A DNA stretch of 64,000 bases from Rhodeus uyekii (GCA_037043235.1 JAWRVZ010000055.1:1054001-1118000), one strand, 5' to 3'; counted from the stretch's first letter, positions 11,113 to 21,355 are shown. The notes: generated by a model not told the origin, from the sequence alone. Made by a program: numbers and translations.

Positions 11113-12283
11113 AGCGTGGAGAAAAATTTCACAAGTGCTTTAATAACCACTGGTGCTGTAATCTTTCTCAATGGAATCGCTTCAGGGAAACGCGTAGCAC
11201 TACACATAATTGTCAAGAGAAACTGATTACCATTTTTCGTTCGAGGTAAAGGTCCAACACAATCAATAATAACATGCTCAAACGGTTCTCCTACCACTGG
11301 AATAGGAATAAGTGGTGCAGGTGGAATTATCTGATTCGGCTTTCCAGTAATCTGACAAGTGTGACAAGTACGACAAAAATGAGCGACATCAGTTTTTAGC
11401 CGCGGCCAAAAGAAATGCCTCAAAATGCGATTATACATTTTCGTAATCCCAAGATGTCCAGACAGATCGTGATCATGAGCTAGAGATAAAACGTGTTGTC
11501 GGTAACACGAAGGAATGACAACTTGATACACAACACTCCATTCAGAATCATCCTTAACATCGGGACACCAATTACGCATTAACAAATCCTTGTCAACAAA
11601 ATATGCAGATTTTCTTTTCTGTGCTTCCTCCAGGGAAACAACTGCAGAGAAACATTTTTGTAAAGACGAATCGGCTTTTTGTGCAAAAATTATTTTCTCA
11701 CGTGCCACAGGTAGTTTTAGACAGTGCAAACTGACAGGAGAGGATTCGTCAATAGCTTTATCTTCGACTGATGGTAAAACGTCGGTGGTAAATATAGGTG
11801 CAATAAAAGAGTTTAACAAATCAAAAACTTCTTTCTTAGCTTGAGCTCTGGTAACGGCACAGACCGGAAAGATTTCAGGGTATCTTTCAGTTAACTCATC
11901 GGCCTGATCAATCACAGGGTTATCAAAAACCTCCAAAATAGGAAAAACCTTTCCTCCAGCCAGATCATTGCCGAGAATAAAATCTACCCCTTTCACAGGC
12001 AAACATTCACGAACACCTACTTTAACCAATCCTGTACATAAATCAGACTGCAAATGCACCTGATGTAACGGAACTTTAACGCAACCCATCTCGATGCCTT
12101 GTACCAACACATTACTGCCACAGAAGGTTTGCTCAGAAAACGGCAGTACACCTGCAACTATGAACGACTGGGTAGTACCAGTGTCACGGAGTATTTTGAT
12201 TTTGATCTGTTCTGCAGACTTATCCGTAATAGAAATTAACCCTTCGGTCACAAACAGTTCATAGCTAGCATCTAGCTTATCAG
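11100..12283 (-). pseudogene. pol: Gmr1-like element protease and integrase, C-terminally deleted
   Basis: On the minus strand the open frame runs 12431-11100, but its first 49 codons are read from the 3' end of an inserted LINE; the element's own sequence starts near 12283. The retropepsin motif LRDTGTTQSFI is followed by a linker, then the integrase HHCC zinc finger (HDHDLSGHLG ... CRTCHTCQ) and the beginning of the catalytic core with its first aspartate in VIIDCVGPL. The core breaks off after about 50 residues, before the second D and the E, at a deletion that fuses it out of frame to RT/RNase H. Protease followed directly by integrase is the distinctive Gmr1-like order. Confidence 0.85.
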
Positions 12284-12561
12284 AATCAGAATCAGAAAGA
12301 GCTTTATTGCCAAGTGTGCTTGCACACACAAGGAATTTGTCTTGGTGTTGAAGCTTCCAGTGCACATATACAACACAACATGAGTTTACATAGCAAATAA
12401 CAATAACAATACATAAACATACACAGTACATGTGGTCACATGCTGGGATTTTTTGTATGGAGTGGGAGAGGGAATAGGTAAGGACAGAATGTCAGCCATA
12501 ACATCCGTCTGCATTGTTTTTCTTTCCCTGCACTCTGCCCAGCATTTAATCTCTTATTAAT
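12284..12561 (-). other. 3' UTR and tail of LINE A
   Basis: The minus strand after the LINE A stop contains a non-coding stretch ending in GCAATAAAGCTCTTTCTGAT and further TCTGAT units. Such 3' ends are what the LINE's own reverse transcriptase recognises for target-primed reverse transcription. A polyadenylation signal AATAAA is embedded. Confidence 0.7.
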
Positions 12562-13075
12562 TCAACTGTTCAAGAGTGAAATAGCCTGTGGAAAGAAACT
12601 GTTCCTGTGCCGAGATGTTCTAGTGGCCAGTGATCGGAGTCGCCGTCCTGACGGTAACAGTTCAAACAGGGTGTTTCCAGGGTGAGCAAAGTCTGTGATG
12701 ATTTTACCTGCTCTCTTTTTCACTCTGGAAGAGTACAGGTCCTGGAGGGCTGGCAGGGAAGCACCAATAATCCTCTCTGCAGTCCGGATTGTGCGATGTA
12801 GTCTCCCAATGTCAGATTTGGTAGCTGAACCAAACCAGACAGTGATGGAGGTGCACAAAACAGACTCAATGACGGCCGAGTAGAACTGTATCAGCAGCTC
12901 CTTTGGGAGGTTGAGCTTCCTCAGCTGACGAAGGAAGTGCAGTCTCTGCTGGGCCTTTTTTACAATGGAGTCAATGTGATTGTTCCACTTCAGGTCCTGA
13001 GAGATGGTGGTGCCCAGGAACCTGAATGACTCCACTGCTGCCACTGTGCTGTTCATGATGGTGAGTGGAGGTAGA
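12562..13075 (-). pseudogene. LINE A ORF, C-terminal part after the LINE B insertion
   Basis: About 170 codons of the LINE A reverse-transcriptase protein downstream of the RT palm. They include the conserved block FRFLGTTISQDLKW and the region LRQLRKLNLP ... VLCTSITVWFG, typical of the thumb and C-terminus in CR1/Rex1-like proteins, and end at LLNS. The first codon of the open stretch is not an ATG because the sequence continues from 17711, with LINE B in between. Joining the two halves would still lack about ten codons, so the target was damaged on insertion. Confidence 0.75.
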
Positions 13076-13746
13076 GTCAAGTCAAGTCAAGTCACCTTTA
13101 TTTATATAGCGCTTTTTACAATGTAGATTGTTTCAAAGCAGCTTTACAGGAAAAACAATATAAACAAAGTTTGTTTGGCTGAACAGAAGCCCCAAAAGAG
13201 CAGGCGAATCAATACAATTGATGAATTTTAAGTGTTAAGTTTCCCCAACTGAGCAAGCCATAGGCGACAGCGGCAAGGAAAAAAACTCCGGCAGGTGACG
13301 TAACGAATGAAGAATAGAATGGAGAAAAACCTTGGGAGAAACCAGGCTCAGTCGGGGGACCAGTTCTCCTCTGGCCAAAGCCAAACAGTACATGATTATT
13401 ATATTGACAACAATTCAAGTCCAATATGAAGTCCAATTTGGTCCGGTTGGAGATGGGTTCATGATCGTCACAGGGGAGGGTCTAGTAGAGTCACGGTCTC
13501 CGCAGACACTTCAGGGTAGTGCTGTGCTCGTGTCCAGGTCCTTCATCTGATCTGGATACGGCCCGGATCCGGCTGACCACGGTAACCTCGGAATAAACAG
13601 AGAACAATATCAGCGTAGATGCCATTCTTCTTCTGATGTATCGAGTACATCAGGTGTTATGGGAATGTTCTCGGTTCCGGCTTATCTAAATTATGCAGCC
13701 TAACAATCATTTTACATGATTTGGATTAAAATGTATGTATAATGTG
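13076..13746 (-). other. 3' UTR and TGACT-repeat tail of LINE B
   Basis: Non-coding sequence after the ORF2 stop. The last ~190 bases (minus strand) contain CTGCTTTGAAACAATCTACA and AGCGCTATATAAATAAAGG before the repeated TGACT tail at 13076-13095. This tail is conserved in the other L2 copies of the window and is the probable site of recognition by the element's RT. Confidence 0.8.
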
Positions 13747-16542
13747 TTATGTGTATGCCAGGTTGAAAAGATGTGTTTTTAGTCTAGATTTAAACTGACA
13801 GAGTGTGTCTGCTTCCCGAACTGTATTAGGAAGACTGTTCCAGAGTTTAGGAGCTAAATAGGAAAAGGATCGACCGCCAGCAGTTGACTTTGATATTCTA
13901 GGTATTATAAGCTGGTCAGTATTTTGGGATCGCAATAGACGTGAAGGACTATAATGTGTTAAGAGATCGCTCAAGTACTGGGGAGCTAAACCATTTAATG
14001 CTTTGTAAGTAATTAGCAAGATTTTAAAATGTATTCGGTGATTAATAGGAAGCCAGTGCAGGTTTGACAGAACTGGGCTAATATGCTCATATTTCCTGGT
14101 TCTAGTAAGAACTCGAGCTGCTGCATTTTGGACCAGCTGGAATTTGTTTATTAAGCGTGCAGGGCAACCACCTAGTAGAGCATTACAATAATCTAGCCTT
14201 GAACTCATGAACGCATTAACTAACTTTTCCGCATTTGTCTTAGAGAGCATATGTCGTAATTTAGATATATTTTTAAGATGGAAGAATGCCGTTTTACAGA
14301 TGCTAGAAACATGGCTTTCAAATGAAAGATTGGTATCAAAGAGCACACCCAGGTTTCTAACTGACGACGAAGACTTGACAGAACAGCCATTGAGTGTTAG
14401 GCGGTAGTCTAGATTATTACGCGCTGAACTTTTTGGTCTAATAATTAGAATCTCTGTTTTTTCAGAATTAAGCAGTAGAAAGTTATTAGTCATCCAATTT
14501 TTTATATCGGTTATGCATTCTGTTAATTTAGTGAATTTGTTTGTTTCATCCGGATGAGAAGAAATATAGAGCTGAGTATCATCAGCGTAACAATGAAAGC
14601 TAATGCCATGCTTCCTAATAACTGCACCCAAAGGAAGCATGTACAGGGTGAAAAGCAATGGTCCTAACACTGAACCTTGAGGAACTCCATACTGAACTTG
14701 TGACCGATATGACATCTCCTCATTTACTGCTACAAACTGATAACGGTCAGATAAGTATGATTTGAACCAGGCTAATGCAACTCCACTAATGCCAACATAA
14801 TTTTCAAGTCTATTCAGAAGGATTTTGTGGTCAATTGTATCAAATGCAGCACTAAGGTCCAGTAACACTAACAGAGAGATACAACCACGATCGGATGATA
14901 AGAGCAAATCATTAGTAACTCTAATAAGAGCAGTCTCAGTACTATGATATGGTCTAAATCCTGACTGGAAATCCTCGCAGATGCTGTTTCTTTCTAGAAA
15001 GGAACATAGTTGTGAAGATATTGCCTTTTCTAGAATCTTAAGCAACTCTTTCAGTAGCTTAGTTGGTATTGGGTCTAGCATACATGTTGTTGATTTTGAT
15101 GATTTAACGAGTTTAGACAATTCTTCCTCCCCAATAGCAATGAAGGAGTGGAATTTTTCTTCGGGGACACTAAAATTTACTGTATTTTGTGATATTGTAG
15201 TAGACGGTTGCATGGTTATAATTTTCTCTCTAATATTATGAATTTTGCAAGTAAAGAAGTCCATGAAGTCATTACTGCTGTGCTGTTTTAAAGCATCTGG
15301 GGTTGAGGCTTTATTTCTTGTTAATTTAGTCACTGTCTCAAATAAATACCTAGGGTTGTATTTGTTTTCTTCTAAGAGGGTGGAAAAGTAAGCAGATCTA
15401 GCTGATTTTAAGGCTTTTCTGAATGCAATAGAGCTGTCTTTCCATGAAATGCGAAAAACCTCTAGCTTAGTTTTTTTCCAGCTCCGCTCCATTTTTCTGG
15501 CTGCTCTCTTGAGGGCCCGGGTGTGCTCGTTGTACCACGGTGTTGGACTATTTTCTTTAATCTTCTTTAAGCGCAACGGAGCAACAGTGTCTAAAGTGCT
15601 GGAAAAGAGAGAGTTAATAGTTTCTGTTGCAACATCAAGTTCTTCTAGGCTATCTGGGATGTTAAGTAGATCAAACTGATCAGGAAGATTATTTATAAAG
15701 CTATCTTTTGTGTTAGGAGTGATAGTTCTACTATATTTATAACAGGGAGTTAGTTTTTCGACTTTGGCTAAAGGTAGTCTACACGCAACTAAGTAATGAT
15801 CTGAGATGTCATCGCTCTGCTGTAGAATTTGAACAGTATCAACATTGATCCCATGCGACAATATTAGATCTAAAGTATGATTATGAGAATGAGTGGGTCC
15901 TGATACATGTTGTGTAACTCCAATAGAGTTTAAGATGTCTCTAAATGCCAATCCCAATGCGTCTTTTTCATTATCTACATGGATATTAAAATCACCGACA
16001 ATTATGACTTTATCTGCAGACATTACTAGTTCTGAGAGAAAATCAGCAAATTCTTTGATAAAGTCTGTATGGTGCCCTGGCGGCCTGTATAGAATAGCCA
16101 GCACAAAAGTTAAACAGGAATTATTACTTGCACTAGATAATTTTACATTAAGGACCATCGCTTCAAAAGAATTATATTTCAAATTAGACCTTTGAGCAGT
16201 ACTGATCGTGTTACTATAAATTACAGCAACACCTCCTCCTTTACCTTTCAGACGAGGCTCATGTTTATAATAGTAATCTTGAGGGGTGGACTCATTTAAA
16301 GTAATGTAATCGTCTGGTTTTAGCCAGGTTTCTGTCAAACACAGCACATCTAGTTTATGATCTGTAATTATATCATTTACAATAAGTGCTTTTGAGGAAA
16401 GGGATCGTATATTCAGCAACCCAAGCTTTATCATTTGTTCATTTGTGTTATAACCGTTCTTAGTTGTTTGTAAATCAATTAAATTTTTACCCTTAAACGG
16501 TTTTGAGAGTTTTTTGTATTTGCTAATTCGTGGAACAGACAC
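13747..16542 (-). CDS. LINE B ORF2: endonuclease-reverse transcriptase with in-frame RT deletion
   Basis: A 931-codon frame on the minus strand; the first codon of the open frame is GTG, so the true start is uncertain and may be a later ATG such as that before IKLGLLNIRSL. Residues about 38-260 form an APE-type endonuclease with CLTETWL (71), GDFNIHVD (183) and SDHYLVA (247), which would nick target DNA. The RT palm shows LLDLSAAFDTID (~560), GVPQGSVLGPLLF (~620) and YADDTQLY (652). The frame is uninterrupted, but at residue ~500 (near 15042) TKLLKEL runs straight into LKILEKAISSQL. In L2 proteins about 60-65 residues holding the N-terminal RT motifs normally lie between these, so an in-frame deletion has probably killed the RT. 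It follows ORF1 after 130 bases. Confidence 0.85.
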   Translation of the reverse strand: MSVPRISKYKKLSKPFKGKNLIDLQTTKNGYNTNEQMIKLGLLNIRSLSSKALIVNDIITDHKLDVLCLTETWLKPDDYITLNESTPQDYYYKHEPRLKGKGGGVAVIYSNTISTAQRSNLKYNSFEAMVLNVKLSSASNNSCLTFVLAILYRPPGHHTDFIKEFADFLSELVMSADKVIIVGDFNIHVDNEKDALGLAFRDILNSIGVTQHVSGPTHSHNHTLDLILSHGINVDTVQILQQSDDISDHYLVACRLPLAKVEKLTPCYKYSRTITPNTKDSFINNLPDQFDLLNIPDSLEELDVATETINSLFSSTLDTVAPLRLKKIKENSPTPWYNEHTRALKRAARKMERSWKKTKLEVFRISWKDSSIAFRKALKSARSAYFSTLLEENKYNPRYLFETVTKLTRNKASTPDALKQHSSNDFMDFFTCKIHNIREKIITMQPSTTISQNTVNFSVPEEKFHSFIAIGEEELSKLVKSSKSTTCMLDPIPTKLLKELLKILEKAISSQLCSFLERNSICEDFQSGFRPYHSTETALIRVTNDLLLSSDRGCISLLVLLDLSAAFDTIDHKILLNRLENYVGISGVALAWFKSYLSDRYQFVAVNEEMSYRSQVQYGVPQGSVLGPLLFTLYMLPLGAVIRKHGISFHCYADDTQLYISSHPDETNKFTKLTECITDIKNWMTNNFLLLNSEKTEILIIRPKSSARNNLDYRLTLNGCSVKSSSSVRNLGVLFDTNLSFESHVSSICKTAFFHLKNISKLRHMLSKTNAEKLVNAFMSSRLDYCNALLGGCPARLINKFQLVQNAAARVLTRTRKYEHISPVLSNLHWLPINHRIHFKILLITYKALNGLAPQYLSDLLTHYSPSRLLRSQNTDQLIIPRISKSTAGGRSFSYLAPKLWNSLPNTVREADTLCQFKSRLKTHLFNLAYT

Positions 16543-16671
16543 AGTCTCTATAGGATATCTAGGAGAAAGAGTTTCTATGTGTTGTAATTTATCTGACCTC
16601 TGTGACGTGAGACAGCTAGCAGACGGTCGGTTTAGCCAGTTTGTCTGCTTCCTGACCTGGACCCCAGTTAG

Positions 16672-17541
16672 TCAAGGTTTAGCTCTAAGACTATATGCCA
16701 AATTACTAGAGAGAAGAGCGGCACCATCCCAGGTGGGATGAATACCATCTCTTTTTAACAGGTCAGGTCTGCCCCAAAAACTTTTCCAATTGTCTATAAA
16801 CCCTATGTTATTCCGCGGGCACCACTTAGACATCCAGCCATTGAGTGAGGATAATCTGCTAAGCATCTCATCACTCCTGCGCATAGGGAGAGGTCCAGAG
16901 CAAATTACAGTGCCTGACATCGTACTTGCGAGTTCACACACCTCTTTAATATTAGTTTTAGTGATCTCCGACTGGCGAAGTCGGACATCATTAGCGCCGA
17001 CGTGAATAACAATCTTAGAATATTTACGATTAGCCTTAGCCAGCACTTTTAAATTTGCTTTGACGTCAGGCGCTCTGGCTCCCGGCAAACATGTGACTAT
17101 GGTGGCTGGAGTCTCTATTTTCACATTCCGAGTAATAGAATCGCCAATCACTAGGGCACTTTCAACAGGTTTCTCAGTGGGTGCGTCACTGAGTGGGGAG
17201 AACCTGTTTGATGTTCTAATCGGAATGGAACAGTGGTTTTTTGACCCGCGATTATGCCGTCTCACAGTCACCCAGTTGCCCTGCTGCACGGGCTCTACAG
17301 CCGGAACCGAACAATGTACAGGGTTTGCTAAGCTAGTCGCATCCAAAGTAGTATCTAAAGCCCTTGCATTCTTACTATCCTCGATTAAAGTTTGGATGCG
17401 TGTCTCTAATTCTGAAACCTTCTCTGTCAGCCTAATTATGTCCCTACATTTATCACATGTGAACCCTTCACAGCTGACAGAGACGGACAAACTATGCATG
17501 AAGCAGGCAGTGCATGTAACAATTGCTAAAGAAGATGACAT
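16672..17541 (-). CDS. LINE B ORF1: SGNH esterase with N-terminal Cys-rich and coiled-coil parts
   Basis: A 289-residue ORF1 protein of an L2/CR1-type LINE. The N-terminus has paired cysteines (CTAC ~10-13, CDKC ~29-32), then a short amphipathic coiled coil (~36-57). Residues ~128-285 form an SGNH/GDSL-type esterase with all catalytic blocks: GDS (133), GAND (182) and DGIH (265). Such ORF1 proteins bind element RNA, and the esterase may help membrane or particle interactions, but its substrate is not known. The frame is intact with ATG and stop, which together with ORF2 suggests a fairly recent insertion. It lies 130 bases upstream of ORF2. Confidence 0.85.
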   Translation of the reverse strand: MSSSLAIVTCTACFMHSLSVSVSCEGFTCDKCRDIIRLTEKVSELETRIQTLIEDSKNARALDTTLDATSLANPVHCSVPAVEPVQQGNWVTVRRHNRGSKNHCSIPIRTSNRFSPLSDAPTEKPVESALVIGDSITRNVKIETPATIVTCLPGARAPDVKANLKVLAKANRKYSKIVIHVGANDVRLRQSEITKTNIKEVCELASTMSGTVICSGPLPMRRSDEMLSRLSSLNGWMSKWCPRNNIGFIDNWKSFWGRPDLLKRDGIHPTWDGAALLSSNLAYSLRAKP

Positions 17542-17710
17542 GACTCACCGTGTGTGTTGATCCAACTTGTTGACCAGTTGTTTGATGAAGTCGGGAAAAA
17601 GACGCGAGCGAGAAAAACGCTGTATGCACAGACAGTAAGATAGCACAATGCTAGCGCGTTTAGCGACTAGATTAAAGCTAACGATTATAATTTATTAAAT
17701 AATCTAGTAA
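17542..17710 (-). other. 5' UTR of LINE B
   Basis: About 170 bases of non-coding sequence between the LINE A break and the ORF1 start. It should hold the internal promoter of the LINE, but I see no specific motif. The break with LINE A lies near 17710, where the LINE A reading stops being homologous. Confidence 0.5.
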
Positions 17711-19985
17711 TCTCCACCGTTTTGAGCATGTTGAGCTCAAGGTTGTTATAACTGCACCAGACAGCCAGTTGTTCAACCTCCAGTCTGTAAGCAGACTCGT
17801 CACCGTTTCGGATGAGGCCGATGACGGTGGTGTCGTCTGCAAATTTCAGGAGTTTCACAGAAGGGTCTTTAGAAGTGCAGTCATTGGTGTACAGGGAGAA
17901 GAGCAGTGGGGAGAGAACACACCCCTGGGGGGCGCCAATGCTGGTAGTGAGAGTCCTGGATGTGAGTTTCCCCAGTCTCACTCGCTGTTGCCGGTCTGTC
18001 AGGAAGCTGGTGATCCACTGACAGATTGAGGATGGCAAGGAGAGCTGGGTCAGTTTAGCTGTAAGAAGATCAGGCATGATGGTGTTGAAGGCCGAGCTGA
18101 AGTCCACAAATAAGATCCTTGCATAAGTCCCAGGTCTGTCGAGATGTTGCAGGATATAATGCAGTCCCATGTTGACTGCATCATCCACAGACCTGTTTGC
18201 TCTGTAGGCAAATTGGAGAGGATCCAGCAAGGGTCCAGTGATGTCCTTCAGGTGGGCCAGAACCAGTCTCTCAAATGACTTCATGACCACAGATGTGAGA
18301 GCGACAGGTCTGTAGTCATTAAGTCCAGTGATTTGGGGTTTTTTGGGGACAGGAATGATGGTGGAGCGTTTGAAGCAACGGGGAACTTCACACTGCTCCA
18401 ATGATCTATTGAAGATCCGCGTGAAGACTGGAGCCAGTTGGTCAGCGCAGGCTTTCAAACAAGCAGATGAGATGCCGTCTGGGCCTGAAGCTTTCCTTAT
18501 CTTCTGTCTTTTGAAGATTTTGGATACCTGCTCCACACAGACCTTAAGCTCTGGTTGGATGGCGGGGGGGTGGAGAGGGGTTGCAGGAGGTGTTGGGGGA
18601 CGTGTGAAGTGCAGATCAGACTGGGTGTGAGGTGTGAGATTGGGTTTCTCAAACCTGCAGTAAAAAGTATTTAACTCATCCGCCAGATGTTGGTTCTCAG
18701 CAGGTCGGTGGGTTGGTGGCTTGTAATTGGTGATATTCTTCAGGCCTGACCAGACAGCAGCAGAGTTGTTGGAAGAGAACTGGTTTCTCAGCTTTTCACC
18801 ATAACTTCTTTTAGCAGCTCTTATCTCTTTTGTCAGTCTGTTCCTGGTCTGTTTGTACAAAACACCATCCCCACTTCTGTAAGCGTCCTCTTTGTTGTGA
18901 CGAAGCTGTTTGAGTTTCCCAGTAAACCATGGTTTATCATTAGGAAATGATAAGAATGTCCTTGTAGGAATGTGTGTATCCTCACAGAAACTGATGTATG
19001 ATGTTACAATGTCCGTTATCTCATCCAGATTAGTGCTGGCAGTTCCAAAAACATTCCATTCCGTACAATCAAAACAGGCTTTGAGATTCTCCTCTGCTTC
19101 ATTAGTCCATCTTTTCACAGTCTTTTTTGCAGGTTTAGCTGATTTCAGTTTCTGCCTGTAGGATGGTATAAGATGAACCACACAGTGATCAGAAAGCCCC
19201 AAAGCTGCCCGTGGGACGGAGTGATATGCATTCTTTATTGTGGTGTAGCAGTGGTCAAGAATATTATTGTCTCTGGTGGGACATGTAATGTGCTGTCTGT
19301 ATTTTGGCAGTTCACGGGAGAGATTTGCTTTGTTAAAATCCCCCAGAATGATTAAAAGAGAGTCTGGATACTTCCGTTCAGTCTCAGCTATTTGTTCAGC
19401 CAGCTGTTGTAATGCCGTGCTGACACACGCGTCTGGAGGAATGTAAACATTCACGAGAATAAACGAGGAAAACTCACGCGGTGAATAGAAAGGTTTACAG
19501 TTTATGAAGTGAGTCTCTATGTTAGGAGAGCATATCTTCTTCAGCGTTGTTATATCTGAACACCAACCTTCGTTGATGTAGAAACACAAACCTCCACCTC
19601 TCGTTTTCCCGGTTAGCTCCGTGATGCGATCAGCTCGGAACAGCTGGAAGCCCGGCAGATATAGTGCGTTGTCCGGTGTGTTTACATTTAGCCAGGTCTC
19701 AGTGAAGCACAGAGCAGCAGAATTGAAAAAATCCTTATTAATCCGGGTGAGGAGAAGCAGTTCATCCATTTTATTAGGAAGAGAACGGAGATTAGCAAGA
19801 TGAATACTGGGGAGAGGAGTGCGGAAGCCCCGTGAGCGGAGTTTGACTAGTGCCCCGGCTCGTTTCCCACGCCTGCGTCTGGCTCGGTTTAAAGAGACAG
19901 TCGCGACTCCAACGAGGATATCGAGTAAAACGTCTGAATAATCAAAAACCGCAGAAATATTGTCTGGAGTGTGATCCCTAATGTC
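17711..19985 (-). pseudogene. LINE A ORF: endonuclease-reverse transcriptase, interrupted
   Basis: A ~760-codon frame on the minus strand. The open stretch starts at 19988 with TTG and runs in from the gag sequence, so its own ATG is not seen and the 5' end is probably truncated. The APE-type endonuclease shows CFTETWLN (~95), ILGDFNKANL (~215) and LSDHCVVHL (~265). The RT has KASGPDGIS, NDYRPVALTS, FVDFSSAFNTI, GAPQGCVLSPLLF and the catalytic KFADDTTVIG (~710). It then breaks shortly after LNMLKTVE, where LINE B is inserted, and continues at 13075. The protein resembles the CR1/Rex1-like LINEs common in fish. No internal stops occur before the break. Confidence 0.8.
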
Positions 19986-21207
19986 CAATTAAATGACCAA
20001 ACTTATGGCAATAAAAACATTCTCTGTCTTCCTTTGGCTTCGGAAAAGTTGTTTTGGGTCGTGACTGATTAACCAAAGGAACAGACACAGTTTTATCGGA
20101 ACGGACGGTAGTAAAAACGTTCTTATGTGTCAGCGCGAATTCATCAGCACAAACAGACGCTTGAGATAAAGAACTCACTTTTTGTTCATTTAAATAAACA
20201 ACAACACGTTCAGGAACACAGTTTTTAAATTCCTCCACAAGAAGTAGCTCTCGCAAGGTTTTAAAATCTGTTACCTTACTCGAGGCACACCATTTGTCAA
20301 ACAAAACGCCTTTTTCTCTGGCGAACTCAACGAACGATTGGCTAGAATTCTTTTTATGACCCCTAAACCGTTGTCTGTATGCTTCTGGCACTAACTCATA
20401 AGCACGCAAGATTGCAGCTTTCATGATATCATAGTTCAAGCTATCCTCTAAGGATAAGGTTGCACAGACCTCCTGAGCTTTGCCTGTTAACTTGCATTGC
20501 AATAGTAAAGGCCAGACTTCCCTAGACCAATTCAGTGCGGATGCAATTCGTTCAAATACACCAAAATAAGAGTCGACTTCTGCTTCTCGAAATTGTGGTA
20601 CGAGAGAAATTTGTTTACTTACATCAAAGGTGGTTACTGCCAATTCAGCCCCTGATGAAGTGCTAGCAGATTGCACCGGTGGAACAACTGGGGTGTATAC
20701 ATTTTTAGTTGCATTCAACTCCAATTCACGCAGTTTAATCTGCGTTTCAGCCTCAATTTCTAGCCTGCGAATTTCAAGGCGAAAATTCATCTCAGCCCGA
20801 CGACTCTCTGCCCGTTCGTGTGCTTCCATTTGGACTCGCGCCAAGCGAACCTTCAACTGGGCATCACCTCCAGACCTAACAGAGGTCGGAGAAAATGGTT
20901 CAAAGGGCGGCAAAACCGCTTTGGTCTCAGACCCCTCCACCTCAGCAGTTTCACCTTGCGCTTCTTCACCAGACACATTTGAGTGATCGTCAGCACCAAG
21001 AGAATCCTCCTCTACTCCAGGCAATACCAAAACACCCAGCTCCACCAATCTTTGTACAACAGTACTCTTTACTTCTCTCTTAAGCTGTTGCTTAGAAACC
21101 ACAATCTTAAAATGAGCAGCAATAAGCAGTAGATCATCTTTTCGACATTTCTCTAGCTGTTCAAAAGACGGCGCTTTAACAAAACTGTCCAAATTGAAAT
21201 CTGCCAT
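19986..21207 (-). pseudogene. gag: Gmr1-like element gag, truncated by LINE A
   Basis: A 409-codon frame from an ATG at 21207. The N-terminus (MADFNLDSFVKAPS) is followed by a charged linker, a helical arginine/glutamate-rich region (~130-170) and a capsid-like segment (~205-350) with FREAEVDSYFGVFERIA and LLVEEFKNCVPE. Near the C-terminus a CCHC zinc knuckle begins (CFYCHKFGHLIGH), but its last cysteine is lost exactly where LINE A starts. The product would package element RNA. It is the first gene after the primer site and is otherwise open throughout. Confidence 0.85.
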
Positions 21208-21355
21208 CGCGAAACGACAACAAACACTAACACCTGTTCAATCAGCCACGCCCGACTACAAACAGTTACCAAAAAACCATGGCCATTCTACTTTCCACTC
21301 CAGCAATATTTATTTACGGGAAGTGTATTTATATCCCGGACGAGCCCCCATTAAA
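21208..21355 (-). promoter_or_regulatory. Leader with tRNA-Pro-type primer-binding site
   Basis: On the minus strand, five bases after the 5' LTR, the 18 bases at 21350-21333 read TGGGGGCTCGTCCGGGAT. This is the classical complement of the 3' end of tRNA-Pro, used by several retroviruses and retroelements. Minus-strand DNA synthesis would start here. The rest is the short untranslated leader before the gag ATG at 21207. Confidence 0.85.

Larger units (their letters stand above)
13076..17710 (-). mobile_element. L2-type LINE (LINE B) inserted in LINE A
   Basis: A near full-length L2-clade non-LTR retrotransposon on the minus strand, with 5' UTR (17710-17542), ORF1 with esterase (17541-16672), ORF2 with endonuclease and RT (16542-13747) and a 3' UTR. 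The 3' UTR ends in AGCGCTATATAAATAAAGG followed by TGACT repeats, the familiar zebrafish-type L2 tail. It interrupts LINE A within the coding region. Fragments of the same family occur at 35905-36417, 46926-47114 and 52977-54095. Confidence 0.85.
12284..19985 (-). mobile_element. CR1/Rex1-like LINE (LINE A) inserted in gag, itself interrupted
   Basis: A non-LTR retrotransposon on the minus strand. Its 3' end at about 12284-12340 carries the common fish tail GGCAATAAAGCTCTTTC followed by TCTGAT-type repeats. Its coding region runs 19985-17711 and resumes at 13075-12562; the gap holds the L2-type LINE B. It splits the gag zinc knuckle of the Gmr1-like element. No clear target-site duplication is seen, which is usual for CR1-group elements with microsatellite 3' ends. 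The clade name is from motif resemblance only. Confidence 0.75.

Noticed and set aside
11590..11844. Plus-strand open frame
   Set aside because: It is the antisense of the Gmr1-like protease-integrase region.
17060..17560. 166-codon plus-strand open frame
   Set aside because: Antisense shadow of the L2 ORF1 esterase, which has clear catalytic motifs on the minus strand.
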